DNA of 40,023 nucleotides from the IMG/VR virus record IMGVR_UViG_3300049855_000070, positions 1 through 40,023 of that record. One strand, 5' to 3'. The notes beneath the pieces are model-generated. The model saw nothing but the letters and a program-made list of their open reading frames with translations, was not told the DNA's origin and did not search any database. How positions within the stretch are numbered: position 1 is the first letter of the stretch; each line of letters starts with the position of its first letter. Below, piece after piece: positions 7,653 to 16,175 of this stretch. Source of the stretch: a virus. Made by a program: the position numbers and the translations under genes.

Positions 7653-7906
7653 GAGTAGAGAGAATCGAGTACACAAAACTAGTAGCTAATGTCGGCAATG
7701 AACCTGGGATATTTCATAGGGCTCGTAGAGTTATTCGGAATATGAATAAGAAATTCAAGGCCCAAGGACGTAGGTCTGTTGTTGGAATAAAGAACGGACC
7801 TGGTTCAATTATCGAAAACGATTTTGATAAGTTCCTGGTTACATCAAAGGGAAAGTATCTTCACATCAAGGGACCTGGACTCCATAACACCGCGAAAGGA
7901 AAATAA
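7649..7906 (+). CDS. Hypothetical basic protein (85 aa)
   Basis: This is an 85-residue, strongly basic protein (RARRVIRNMNKKFKAQGRR) with no recognised domain. I place the start at ATG 7649, which overlaps the nuclease stop and has AAAAGGAG just upstream. The charge suggests nucleic-acid or ribosome association, but that is inference. It is followed one base later by the coiled-coil protein gene. Confidence 0.65.
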   Translation: MRVERIEYTKLVANVGNEPGIFHRARRVIRNMNKKFKAQGRRSVVGIKNGPGSIIENDFDKFLVTSKGKYLHIKGPGLHNTAKGK

Positions 7907-7907
7907 C

Positions 7908-8468
7908 ATGAATGATCAACAAACAATGGACTTAGAGGGCGATAGCAAAACAATTGCTCCTTCAGACGGAGCTCTCACAAAAGTAAGTTCACTTGCTGAA
8001 AAGCAATTAGACTTAGAACAGCAACTCGCCGACCTAGGTGACGTGATGAAAGAATTAGCTGAGCAGTTGCGTAAGGTCCAAGAATATGAACTTCCAGACG
8101 CAATGGATGAAGCTGGCGTAGCTGAGTTCAAACTAAAAAATGGATCAAAGATCACAGTTAAACCTTTCTACTCAGGTAAGATTACCGAAGAGAACAAAGA
8201 GAATGCCTTTGCATGGCTCCGTGATCGTGGCCATGGGGACCTTATCAAACACGAGATTGTTGTTGGTGTAGGTCGTGGTCGCGAAGAGGACTTGAAAGAA
8301 ATCAAGCAACTCCTCAACACCATCCGTATTCCATACAATGATAAGGAAGCTGTTCACCACTCTACTCTCAATGCTTTCATCAAGGAACAATCTGAGAATG
8401 GAGCAATTCCTCCAGCAGAGTTATTCAACACGTTCATTGGACGTAAATCAAAAATCGTAGTCAAGTAG
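7908..8468 (+). CDS. Conserved phage replication-region protein with coiled coil (186 aa)
   Basis: This 186-residue protein has a coiled-coil segment at about residues 26-62 (repeated LEQQLADL and LAEQL heptads). It is followed by LPDAMDEAGVAEFKLKNG and by a domain with FAWLRDRGHGDLIKHEI and VGVGRGREED. That order is familiar from hypothetical proteins near polymerase and primase genes in many podophages, but I know no proven function. The start at 7908 is supported by AAAGGA upstream; a longer reading from 7824 would overlap the previous gene. Confidence 0.7.
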   Translation: MNDQQTMDLEGDSKTIAPSDGALTKVSSLAEKQLDLEQQLADLGDVMKELAEQLRKVQEYELPDAMDEAGVAEFKLKNGSKITVKPFYSGKITEENKENAFAWLRDRGHGDLIKHEIVVGVGRGREEDLKEIKQLLNTIRIPYNDKEAVHHSTLNAFIKEQSENGAIPPAELFNTFIGRKSKIVVK

Positions 8469-8521
8469 AAGACCAAAACACTTAACCCGGCTGATTGGTC
8501 CAGCCACAAGGAGACGAAGTC

Positions 8522-9301
8522 ATGGCAAAAGATATAGTTAATAAACCCGCAGCACCGCTACCAGTCGCTATGAGCGACATGGAAGGAGATGCTTATCTTG
8601 GATTTGAAGGCATGTCTGCTAAAGACATTGCTATTCCATACCTACAGGTCCTTCAAGCCCTGTCACCTCAGGTCAAGAAGGGACCTTCTAAGGTTGATGG
8701 AGCCGATGAAGGCGACATCTATAACAGTGTCTCCAGTAAGGTCTACAAGGGAGACAAAGGTATCAGGGTGGTTCCTTGTGCCTACCAGAAACGTTGGGTA
8801 GAGTGGGTTGATCGAGATGCTGGCGGTGGATTTGTTAAGGCTCACGAGACTGAGGCTATCTTGGACCATACAACCAAGAATCAACAGGGTCGCGATGTCT
8901 TGAAGAATGGCAATGTCATCGTGACTACAGCTTACCACTACGTTTTGCTGGTAAGCGAAGACGGTAGTTACGAGCGAGTGGTTATGTCATTGACCAGTAC
9001 TCAGTTGAAGAAGTCTCGTAAGTGGAATGCAGTCATGACCAGCATCCAACTTCAAGGAAAGAATGGTAAGTTCAATCCTCCAAGTTTCAGCCATAGTTAC
9101 TTGCTCCATACTGTGCAGGAAACGAAGGACAAACTTAGCTGGTTTGGTTGGAATATGGAAGCTCCTGAACTTATCGCAGATCCAGGCTTATATGCCGCGG
9201 CAAAGAAGTTTAATGCTGATGTTAGTGGTGGAACTGTTAAGGTAGCGACTCCGGATACGGAGCATACTGAAACTGGTCCTGCTACATCCGAAAACTTCTA
9301 A
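8522..9301 (+). CDS. Conserved phage protein, possible ssDNA/DNA-binding role (259 aa)
   Basis: This is a 259-residue protein with no catalytic motif that I can identify. Features are a flexible N-terminus, a conserved-looking core (IRVVPCAYQKRWVEW, HYVLLVSEDGSYERVVMSLTSTQLKKSRKWN) and a threonine/glutamate-rich acidic tail ending in a single phenylalanine. An acidic tail with terminal Phe is seen in T7 gp2.5 and other phage SSBs, so a DNA-binding role is possible; but a separate SSB-like OB-fold gene exists at 39745. I chose ATG 8522 because AAGGAGACG lies just upstream. A terminator follows the gene. Confidence 0.65.
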   Translation: MAKDIVNKPAAPLPVAMSDMEGDAYLGFEGMSAKDIAIPYLQVLQALSPQVKKGPSKVDGADEGDIYNSVSSKVYKGDKGIRVVPCAYQKRWVEWVDRDAGGGFVKAHETEAILDHTTKNQQGRDVLKNGNVIVTTAYHYVLLVSEDGSYERVVMSLTSTQLKKSRKWNAVMTSIQLQGKNGKFNPPSFSHSYLLHTVQETKDKLSWFGWNMEAPELIADPGLYAAAKKFNADVSGGTVKVATPDTEHTETGPATSENF

Positions 9302-9321
9302 GTCCTCGTCACACCCGGTCC

Positions 9322-9353
9322 GGCCTATCTTCCTAGTGGAGATAGGCCTTTTG
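9322..9353 (+). terminator. Rho-independent terminator
   Basis: A 9-bp perfect stem (GGCCTATCT at 9322-9330 paired with AGATAGGCC at 9340-9348), with a 9-base loop, is followed by TTTTGT. It lies in the 65-base gap between the gene ending at 9301 and the primase gene. Read-through, or an unseen promoter, would be needed for expression of the downstream helicase block. Confidence 0.85.
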
Positions 9354-9366
9354 TCTAAAGGAGCCA

Positions 9367-10893
9367 ATGTCTGTCGCTAAACAGTTCATGGAGTTATTTA
9401 AAGGACTAGATAGAGCCTATGGTTACTATGAAGTAGTGACTACGAAAAAAGAAGGCCTTAAACTAGTCGGCAATGATAAGACGATTAAGACTCTAAGAGG
9501 AGAGGTCAATGAAGAACTCTGGCAAGGACACCTCGACGGTAAACGAGGAATTGGAATTGTTCCTATTACAGACGAATCAACGTGCAGTTTTGGAGCTATT
9601 GACATTGACGTCTACGAGGGCCTCGACTATCTTGCGGTTATTGGAGCTATTAAAGAGTTCTCACTCCCACTTCTCCCTATTAAATCCAAATCTGGCGGCC
9701 TTCATCTCTATTGCTTCCTCACCATCCCAATGGGGGCGGCGCCCTTACAAGCGAAGCTCAAAGAGTTTGCAGCTCTACTAGGTTTTGGTGGAGTAGAGAT
9801 ATTCCCAAAACAAACTGAAATTCTAACTGAACGAGGTGATATAGGGCAGTGGATTAACATGCCTTATTTCGATTCAGATAAAACCACTCGATATGCTTTA
9901 AATCACCAAGGTGAACCTATTAATATGGTTGATTTCCTTGAATATGCTAAAGCCATGAAAGTTTCGCCTGAGGAACTTTTAAAAGTAAAGATGGCTCCAA
10001 TCAACGTAGAAGATATAGTTGATGGACCTCCATGTCTCGAACATCTCTGCGCTAAAGGATTTCCATCGGGAACTAGGAATGATGGTCTCTTTAATCTAGC
10101 AGTATACCTTCGTAAATTAATCCCAAACTCATGGAAAGAAGGCCTTCAAGTATACAATAAAAAGTATATGAAACCACCTCTTCCCGAGAAAGAAGTCTCA
10201 GATATAGCTGAGTCAGCCAGTAAAAAAGAATATCACTACTCGTGTTCAAAGAATCCAATCAAGGCTCATTGCAATTCTACTTTATGTAGAACCCGTAAGT
10301 ATGGCGTAGGTCTTATGGAAGGTATGCCAACACTGAGTTCATTAACCAAATATGATACTCGTCCACCTATTTGGTTTGTTACTGTAGAAAATGGAGGCCG
10401 TCTTGAGCTCTCAACCGAAGACCTCCAGAACCAAGGAAAATTCCAAAAGCGATGTATGGAATTACTTAACACCATGCCTCAGCCCATCAAGCAAGCTGTC
10501 TGGCAAAACTTGGTACAAGAGCTCCTTGGCAAAGTTATCATCATTGAAGCTCCGGCTGACGCCTCTCCAGTTGGACAGTTGTTCGAGTATCTCGAACGCT
10601 TCTGCACCTCTAAAGCCCAAGCAAGAGCAAAGGACGAATTGCTCTTAGGTAAACCATGGCTTGAAAATGGGAGACACTACTTCCGCTTAAGTGACTTTAT
10701 CTCTTTCCTTGAACGACAGCACTTCAAGCACTTCACATCAACTCAAATATCGTCAGCTATTAAAGACCGTGGCGGTGACCACCACTTCTTTAATCTAAAA
10801 GGTAAGGGTATAAATACTTGGTCATTCCCGGAATTCGCTCAACAAAAAGAAACTCACTCTATCCCTCAACTGCCAGACACCGATGCCTTCTAA
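9367..10893 (+). CDS. Archaeo-eukaryotic type primase (AEP; TOTE-like)
   Basis: This 508-residue protein has the AEP primase catalytic layout. The metal-binding pair is GAIDIDVYEG (D79, D81). It is followed by IKSKSGGLHLY with His113, EIFPKQ (E144), and GDIGQWINMPYFD with TTRYAL, a set typical of the phage/TOTE-type AEP family. A later segment (SGTRNDGLFNLAVYLRK, around residue 235) resembles a primase C-terminal helical domain, and a cysteine cluster (YSCSKNPIKAHC, then C near KSTLCRT) may bind zinc. It would make primers for the family A polymerase. The start at 9367 has AAAGGAG upstream, and the 3' end overlaps the helicase gene by 11 bases. Confidence 0.82.
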   Translation: MSVAKQFMELFKGLDRAYGYYEVVTTKKEGLKLVGNDKTIKTLRGEVNEELWQGHLDGKRGIGIVPITDESTCSFGAIDIDVYEGLDYLAVIGAIKEFSLPLLPIKSKSGGLHLYCFLTIPMGAAPLQAKLKEFAALLGFGGVEIFPKQTEILTERGDIGQWINMPYFDSDKTTRYALNHQGEPINMVDFLEYAKAMKVSPEELLKVKMAPINVEDIVDGPPCLEHLCAKGFPSGTRNDGLFNLAVYLRKLIPNSWKEGLQVYNKKYMKPPLPEKEVSDIAESASKKEYHYSCSKNPIKAHCNSTLCRTRKYGVGLMEGMPTLSSLTKYDTRPPIWFVTVENGGRLELSTEDLQNQGKFQKRCMELLNTMPQPIKQAVWQNLVQELLGKVIIIEAPADASPVGQLFEYLERFCTSKAQARAKDELLLGKPWLENGRHYFRLSDFISFLERQHFKHFTSTQISSAIKDRGGDHHFFNLKGKGINTWSFPEFAQQKETHSIPQLPDTDAF

Positions 10894-12352
10894 GGTTAAC
10901 ATTATCCTCGGACCTCCAGGAACTGGCAAGACCACCACCCTGTTAAACTTGGTGGATCAGAACCTCGCCAAAGGAGTAAAGCCAGACAAGATTGGCTTTA
11001 TCTCTTTCACTAAGAAAGCTACAGAAGAGGCGCGTGACAGGGCGAAACATCGATTTGGGTTTAGCAATGATGACCTCCAGTATTTTAGAACTATCCACTC
11101 TATGGCTTTTAAGATGATGGGATTTAATACTGGCTCAGTTATGAAGTTCATGCACTACAAAGAACTTGGAGACCTTCTTGGAGTAGAGGTCAACGGTAGA
11201 TTTAATATAGAAGACGGGATGATACAGGGGTTGAACATTGGGGATAAGGCCTTGTTCATTGAACAACTGTCAAGGGCTCGTTGTGTTCCTCTAAAGCAAG
11301 CTTGGGAAGAGGCTGGAGAAGATGACTCCGTGTCGTGGTTTGAGATTGAGCGAGTAGCAAGAGGCTTGGCTGCATTTAAAAAGAATCGTGGTCTTATAGA
11401 CTATACTGATATGTTGACTAGGTATCTCGATGAAGGATACATTCCTCAGTTCTCAGTTTTGTTTGTTGACGAAGCTCAAGACTTATCCCAACTCCAGTGG
11501 CGTATCGTGGAGCGAATGGTTCAAAACTCAGAAGTAGCATACATTGCTGGAGACGATGACCAAGCTATCTTCAGATGGTCAGGGGCGGATATTGAACACT
11601 TTATTAACCTTAAAGGTGATGTTCAAGTACTTGATCACAGCTACCGTCTCCCAATTGAGATTCATAGACTATCTAGTGACATAGTTGAGACTATAGAGAA
11701 TAGGCGTGAGAAGCGATTTAAATCGAACGAAAATAATGGATATGTACATTATAACAATTCCGTCGCTGAACTTAATCTTGACTCGGGCAACTGGCTGCTG
11801 CTAGTTCGCAACGGCTATATGGTCAAGAATCTGGAGGTTTTCTGCCAGAATCAGGGTATTTTCTATACGTTTCGGGATAAAGGACCTGATTTTAACGAAG
11901 CTCTACTGGCCGCGAGACAGTGGCAAAGGCTCATAAAGGGTGAGAGCATTAGTGGAGAAAATGCCAAATTAATTTCGAAATATATTTCAAAACGTCAAAA
12001 AAAGTTCATAGATGACCAACCTTATATGTTATTTGACTTTGATGCTCCACATGAAGTATGGCACAAGGTCCTAAATAAAATCTCAGTTGAAGATCGAGAA
12101 TATTTTATTTCGATGTTACGACGTGGGGAAAAGCTCCAAGATCCACCAAGAGTAAAGATAAGTACAATACACGGAGCTAAGGGTGGCGAGGCCGACAATG
12201 TTGCCCTATTCACTGACATTAGCTTCAAGACTCATGAAGCAATGCAAAGATACCCAGACGACGAGGCTCGAGTCTTCTATGTAGGAGCAACTAGAGCTAA
12301 GGTCAATCTGCACATCATGTCACCAGAAACCACGAGGTATTTTCAACTATGA
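10883..12352 (+). CDS. SF1 (UvrD/PcrA-like) DNA helicase
   Basis: The 489-residue protein has the superfamily 1A helicase motifs in order. Motif I is LGPPGTGKTT near 9-18, and Ia is FISFTKKATEEA. Motif II is FVDEAQD with D196 and E197, and III is YIAGDDDQAIFRWSGAD. Motif V is STIHGAKGGEADNVAL and VI is FYVGATRAKVNLH. It is shorter than the host UvrD (~720 residues), as phage forms often are. With no DnaB or T7 gp4-like protein in the window, it is a candidate replicative or recombination helicase. It overlaps both neighbouring genes slightly, so primase, SF1 helicase and SNF2 helicase are co-translated. Confidence 0.9.
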   Translation: MPSKVNIILGPPGTGKTTTLLNLVDQNLAKGVKPDKIGFISFTKKATEEARDRAKHRFGFSNDDLQYFRTIHSMAFKMMGFNTGSVMKFMHYKELGDLLGVEVNGRFNIEDGMIQGLNIGDKALFIEQLSRARCVPLKQAWEEAGEDDSVSWFEIERVARGLAAFKKNRGLIDYTDMLTRYLDEGYIPQFSVLFVDEAQDLSQLQWRIVERMVQNSEVAYIAGDDDQAIFRWSGADIEHFINLKGDVQVLDHSYRLPIEIHRLSSDIVETIENRREKRFKSNENNGYVHYNNSVAELNLDSGNWLLLVRNGYMVKNLEVFCQNQGIFYTFRDKGPDFNEALLAARQWQRLIKGESISGENAKLISKYISKRQKKFIDDQPYMLFDFDAPHEVWHKVLNKISVEDREYFISMLRRGEKLQDPPRVKISTIHGAKGGEADNVALFTDISFKTHEAMQRYPDDEARVFYVGATRAKVNLHIMSPETTRYFQL

Positions 12353-13773
12353 ACTATCCATTCAAAACTATACCAAAGAAGCACCAGTATGAGGACTTTG
12401 AGCGGTCTAAGGATTCTGAGTTCTTTGGACTCCTCTGGGAAATGGGTCTAGGTAAGTCTAAAGAAGCTATTGACACGATGTGTTATCTCTACACCACCGG
12501 AAAAATAAATGCTTGTCTTATTCTAGCTAACAATGGTTCTTATCGTAACTGGTCGGACGGTGAGGATGCAGAACTTAAGAAGCATTGTTGGGATGACGTA
12601 ATGAAAGAAGCTTACATTGGAGTGTGGAAAGAAGATTCAGGAGACATCATCTCGGAGATAGTGGTTCAAGGAACCTTACTTATATTTGTTATGAATGTTG
12701 AAGCACTGGCTTATGAAAAAGGCAGAACAGCGGCAATGGCGTTTGTGAAGAAGCGCAAGGTTTTATTAATCTGTGACGAGTCGACTACTCTTAAAAACAA
12801 AGATGCTGCACGTACTAAGGCTGCGGTGAAGATAGCTGGGATGTGTTCTTATAGACGTATTATGACTGGGACCCCAATCACCAATAGTCCACTAGACATC
12901 TATTCTCAGTGTCAGATGTTACATCCAAAGGCTCTAGGCTTTTCTAGCTACTATGCCTTCCGGGCTTACTATGCTAAAATGGTTACTGTCCCAATGGGTC
13001 AGAGATCATTTATGAAGGTTAGTGGGTATCAAAACCTAGATGTGCTAACCAAGAGTCTAAAGAAATTCTGCTCTATCCGCAAAAAAGAAGAGTGTTTAGA
13101 CTTACCTCCAAAGATATATCAGAAGTACTCAGTTGAACTTACAGATGAACAAGAAAAGATATATGAGCAAATGAGGGATGATGCTATAGTAGAGTTATCT
13201 AACTCCATAGTTACAGCTCCGTTAATGATTACTCGTATGATGCGTCTCCATCAACTCGTCTGTGGTAATCTGGTAGACGATGATGGTCTCAACCACCCCG
13301 TCAAATCCAATCGAATCAAGGCTTTACTAGAAGTCTTAGAAGAGGCTCCCGGTAAGGTAATCATATGGGCTACATATAGGGCTAACATCAAAGAGATAGC
13401 AGATGCCATAGCAAGAGAATATGGTGGAGACACTGTAGTTACTTATTATGGTGATACCTCGAGCGATGACAGGGTGGTTGCGGTTGAAGGGTTCCAAAAT
13501 GGAAAGATTCGTTTCTTTGTGAGTAATAAATCTGGGGCGTATGGGTTAACTCTTACTGCGGCTAGTCTCGTGGTTTATTACAGTAACAACTATGAACTTG
13601 AGGTGCGACTTCAATCAGAGGATCGCGCGCATAGGATTGGCCAGGATAAGTCAGTGACTTACGTCGATCTTGTCTCTAAGGGTACTGTGGACGAGAAGAT
13701 AATAAAAGCACTACGGAGCAATAAAGAAATTGCTGACGTAGTGCTTGGAGTAGATTGGAAACAATGGATTTAA
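12349..13773 (+). CDS. SNF2-like SF2 helicase/ATPase
   Basis: The 474-residue protein is an SF2 Snf2-type ATPase. Motif I is WEMGLGKS (30-37), motif II is CDEST (D143, E144) and motif III is MTGTPITNSP. The C-terminal lobe has SGAYGLTLTAAS and the Snf2 signature QSEDRAHRIGQ, then TVDEKI. Phage proteins of this kind accompany AEP primases and family A polymerases in several podophages, and probably remodel forks or recombination intermediates. It is the last rightward gene: its stop overlaps the stop of the convergent small membrane protein gene by four bases. Confidence 0.9.
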   Translation: MNYPFKTIPKKHQYEDFERSKDSEFFGLLWEMGLGKSKEAIDTMCYLYTTGKINACLILANNGSYRNWSDGEDAELKKHCWDDVMKEAYIGVWKEDSGDIISEIVVQGTLLIFVMNVEALAYEKGRTAAMAFVKKRKVLLICDESTTLKNKDAARTKAAVKIAGMCSYRRIMTGTPITNSPLDIYSQCQMLHPKALGFSSYYAFRAYYAKMVTVPMGQRSFMKVSGYQNLDVLTKSLKKFCSIRKKEECLDLPPKIYQKYSVELTDEQEKIYEQMRDDAIVELSNSIVTAPLMITRMMRLHQLVCGNLVDDDGLNHPVKSNRIKALLEVLEEAPGKVIIWATYRANIKEIADAIAREYGGDTVVTYYGDTSSDDRVVAVEGFQNGKIRFFVSNKSGAYGLTLTAASLVVYYSNNYELEVRLQSEDRAHRIGQDKSVTYVDLVSKGTVDEKIIKALRSNKEIADVVLGVDWKQWI

Positions 13774-13922
13774 GAAATAGCGCCGCGAAGTCCGATAGCC
13801 ACTAAAGCTTCTCCAAGCTTAGGAGATAAAGATTTGGTTTGGTAGGATTCAACGATTCCTAGTATTAGAAGACCAACACCTCCCCACCATGTAACTGAAG
13901 TTGGTTTAAAGTATTTATTCAC
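13770..13922 (-). CDS. Small holin-like membrane protein (50 aa)
   Basis: On the minus strand a GTG at 13922 is preceded by AAGGAGGTGATC, an almost perfect ribosome-binding site, and opens a 50-residue frame. The product has one hydrophobic segment (WWGGVGLLILGIVE, about residues 12-25) and a short second apolar stretch (LGEALVAIGLRGAI) at the C-terminus. This is compatible with a small phage holin or similar membrane protein. It is the last gene of the leftward arm and converges with the SNF2 gene, overlapping by four bases at the stops. Function is inferred from topology only. Confidence 0.65.
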   Translation of the reverse strand: MNKYFKPTSVTWWGGVGLLILGIVESYQTKSLSPKLGEALVAIGLRGAIS

Positions 13923-13935
13923 TGAGATCACCTCC

Positions 13936-15501
13936 TTATGGGGCTGTATAGCCCGTTAACGTACACCCAAAAGCTGTTGCAGCAGAAGGTCTAAGGCATA
14001 TTGCGTTAGCTGCTGTAGGATTTAGTGGCGACATAAAGGTATGTGTTATTTCAAAAGGACTAGTAGTAGTTGCATTAGTCCCAAATTGAAACTTATGCGT
14101 AAGTGCTGTAGTTCCGGTAACACAAGCTGCTCCCGTACCAAACACAACATCTACTGTCTGAACAGTAGCCGCTTCATTTGAGCAAGACATAGAAGTAACA
14201 TAGGCTTTTAATCCAGCTCCAGGTGCTGCTTGACATTGTGTAGTTGCAGTTACAGCCTCTACGAAGCAAGACCAAGTAACCGGACCGCCAATTCTGGCGT
14301 ACTGTACGCCATCTAATCCTGCTACCCCTCTTCGTACTTGACCAGCAGTTCCTGCAGTTGCAGTAGCTCCTGATTGTATCTCAAATCCAGCAACAACTAC
14401 GTTAGCAGGAGCAGTAGCATTATTTGCCGCATCAAAAGCTGCATTAGCATTTCCTACTATGCCTACTTTCTGTACACCCGCAGCAGCAGTGGAGGTAGCT
14501 GTTCCAGCTACACTTGACATGTCTGTCTTAAGTGCTGTAGTCCCTGCTATTACCCCAGCAGTGGTAGTGCCATCAGTTATCTTTGATATAGACCTAGTAT
14601 CCCCAACTAAGTTAGTAGAGTGTGCTACTAAATTTCCTTCTGTCCATGAAGGAGCTGCTGCAGTGGCAACTGCTACCAGGGCTCCTACGTTAGTTGCTCC
14701 TGGAGCAGCGTTATTATGAGTCTTACCTCCTACTACTGTAGCATTTAGGTTAGCAGCAGTTGCTTGTCTTACGAAGACATCTCCATCTGCTCCTTTAAAA
14801 TCTATCTTACCTGCTGTAGTTGGAGCAGTACCTAGTATGGTAGTAATATCTGACCGTTGAGCACCATTTAGGAGCACTGAGCCAGCAACTAAATTACCTT
14901 CTGTCCATAATGGATTAGCCGCATTTGCTATCCTGTCCAGTGTTCCTAGATTGGTTGCTCCTGGAACTGCAGCATTGTTAGTTTTTCCACCAGCAAAAAG
15001 CCAAGCAGTAGTGTTTGCAGTATTTCCTGGCTGAACTGTCCAAGTTCCTGATTGAGCAGCGTTAACAGTAAAAGCAGTATTATCAGAAGCAATAGTGACT
15101 CTCTGACTTCCTGTTCCTGTAACCCCATTACCCATTAAAGGAGTGACCGCATTAATCTGAGCGATATTAGTAGAGGCATTAGAAGGAGGAGTAGTTGTCA
15201 CAGTTCCGGAGACTGGTTGAGTCGCCTGCCAGAACGTACCGGAGACTGGTTGAGTAACGCCACTTCCATCTACCCTGAGTCCACCTGAAAGATTCATAGA
15301 GAATGGATAACTAAATCCAGTAGTATATGAAGGAGCAGCTGTGGTTGCTGCGCCAAAGGTTAAGGTTCCTAGTTGTCCTGGAGTAGCAGACCCCTGTGCA
15401 AGAGTACTTCCGCCTCCTCCACCGGAACTCGGTGGATAGGAGACAACTCCAAAAGACAATGTTAACAGGGTTAATATAAGACTAACAAATTTCAGTAACA
15501 T
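13936..15501 (-). CDS. Secreted-looking repetitive structural protein (521 aa)
   Basis: I place the start at 15501 (ATG with GGAGG five bases upstream), overlapping the previous gene by 20 bases. The N-terminus (MLLKFVSLILTLLTLSFGVV) is a typical signal peptide followed by a glycine/serine linker. The body is low-complexity and rich in Thr, Ala, Gly and Asn. It has at least two imperfect repeats of a module containing PGATN(L/V)G and (L/S)WTEGNLVA, and two copies of TQPVSGT near residues 80-100. The C-terminal ~100 residues contain four to six cysteines. It may be a virion fibre, or an exported adhesin or surface-modifying protein. A signal peptide is unusual for a tail component. Confidence 0.7.
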   Translation of the reverse strand: MLLKFVSLILTLLTLSFGVVSYPPSSGGGGGSTLAQGSATPGQLGTLTFGAATTAAPSYTTGFSYPFSMNLSGGLRVDGSGVTQPVSGTFWQATQPVSGTVTTTPPSNASTNIAQINAVTPLMGNGVTGTGSQRVTIASDNTAFTVNAAQSGTWTVQPGNTANTTAWLFAGGKTNNAAVPGATNLGTLDRIANAANPLWTEGNLVAGSVLLNGAQRSDITTILGTAPTTAGKIDFKGADGDVFVRQATAANLNATVVGGKTHNNAAPGATNVGALVAVATAAAPSWTEGNLVAHSTNLVGDTRSISKITDGTTTAGVIAGTTALKTDMSSVAGTATSTAAAGVQKVGIVGNANAAFDAANNATAPANVVVAGFEIQSGATATAGTAGQVRRGVAGLDGVQYARIGGPVTWSCFVEAVTATTQCQAAPGAGLKAYVTSMSCSNEAATVQTVDVVFGTGAACVTGTTALTHKFQFGTNATTTSPFEITHTFMSPLNPTAANAICLRPSAATAFGCTLTGYTAP

Positions 15502-15772
15502 AAGCGCCTCCATCCGCAGGTGCGGTTTCCCAATATCCTCTAACTTCTCCAGCCCAACCATCAAGTTCTATAAATCCATTTTGAAATACTTTACAAGTAT
15601 AATCAGTTGCAGATACCGCGTTTGGACCTAGTCCAATTACAAGTACTCCAGATGAACTATTGTAGAGCATAAATACTTTTCTAGTTATATTAAACTTAGC
15701 CAACTGAATCTCAGTCAGCGACTCGTTTATTTTTCCACTACGAGCTACTTGAACCTTGTTATTGTCACTCAT
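15482..15772 (-). CDS. Small beta-rich virion-associated protein (96 aa)
   Basis: The 96-residue product (start ATG 15772) has the pattern VFMLYNSSSGVLVIGLG ... FIELDGWAGEVRGYWE ... AYVTE. This recalls a family of small beta-sandwich proteins encoded near tail fibres in many phages; no molecular role is established to my knowledge. The ATG overlaps the stop of the upstream 45-residue gene as ATGA, and its own stop lies inside the next gene's start region. The longer TTG reading from 15787 is less likely. Confidence 0.65.
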   Translation of the reverse strand: MSDNNKVQVARSGKINESLTEIQLAKFNITRKVFMLYNSSSGVLVIGLGPNAVSATDYTCKVFQNGFIELDGWAGEVRGYWETAPADGGAYVTEIC

Positions 15773-15906
15773 TTGCAGGTCAGCCAAATCAATAAGAGTG
15801 AATTAATAAAGGTATTCACAGCAAATAAAGCTAGAAGTATCTTGTATTCTACCTTATCTTTCTTTGCTTGTTTAGTATCTATTCCAAAGGGATTACCGCC
15901 TATCAT
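15769..15906 (-). CDS. Small membrane protein (45 aa)
   Basis: This 45-residue minus-strand frame starts at ATG 15906 with GAGGAG seven bases upstream. The first half is polar and basic (TKQAKKDKVEYK), and the second half is one hydrophobic helix (ILLALFAVNTFINSLLIWL, about residues 24-42). The stop overlaps the ATG of the next gene. It is the third of three small membrane-protein genes in a row after the tailspike. A lysis accessory or holin-like role is possible but unproven. Confidence 0.6.
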   Translation of the reverse strand: MIGGNPFGIDTKQAKKDKVEYKILLALFAVNTFINSLLLIWLTCK

Positions 15907-15915
15907 ATATCTCCT

Positions 15916-16044
15916 CTATGCTACTCTGAGTAGTTTAATCAATAACACTAGAAAAAAGAATAACGAAGTTGTCGCAAGAATAAACCAAGGAAGTACACTA
16001 TTGTTTAGAACCGAGAGCAAGTGTTTTATTGTTTCATTGTCCAT
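15916..16044 (-). CDS. Small membrane protein, holin candidate (42 aa)
   Basis: The 42-residue product starts at ATG 16044 with AGGAAG upstream. It has an amphipathic N-terminus (ETIKHLLSVLNN) and a single long hydrophobic segment (residues about 17-39, including FFFLVLLIKLL). It is two bases downstream of the preceding small basic membrane protein gene. Single-span proteins of this size next to each other are typical of holin, antiholin or pinholin pairs, but I cannot assign which is which. Confidence 0.6.
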   Translation of the reverse strand: MDNETIKHLLSVLNNSVLPWFILATTSLFFFLVLLIKLLRVA

Positions 16045-16046
16045 AA

Positions 16047-16163
16047 TTACTTCCTTCTATTTTTGCGATTCTTGTACCCTTTCCAGGTCGAGAATGCAGT
16101 TGTTATTGCTGTGATTAACAGGGCTAGTGCATTGAAATCTATCTTAAATCCCTTGAACTCCAA
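16047..16163 (-). CDS. Small membrane protein with basic tail, holin candidate (38 aa, TTG start)
   Basis: A TTG at 16163 preceded by GGAGGA four bases upstream opens a 38-residue frame. The product has a hydrophobic helix (ALALLITAITTAF, about residues 12-24) and a strongly basic C-terminal tail (KGYKNRKNRRK). That architecture is seen in small phage holins. It follows the tailspike stop by 12 bases. The TTG start is supported by the strong ribosome site and by the lack of an in-frame ATG. Confidence 0.55.
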   Translation of the reverse strand: MEFKGFKIDFNALALLITAITTAFSTWKGYKNRKNRRK

Positions 16164-16175
16164 CTATCCTCCAAA

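Noticed and set aside
13774-13870. Bidirectional terminator between converging genes
   Set aside because: AAGCTT-CTCC-AAGCTT makes only a 6-bp stem without a T-run, and the sequence is coding for the 50-residue protein.
15749-16114. A 121-residue plus-strand frame
   Set aside because: It lies antisense to three minus-strand small genes that have strong ribosome sites and tidy overlaps. The composition is that of a shadow frame.
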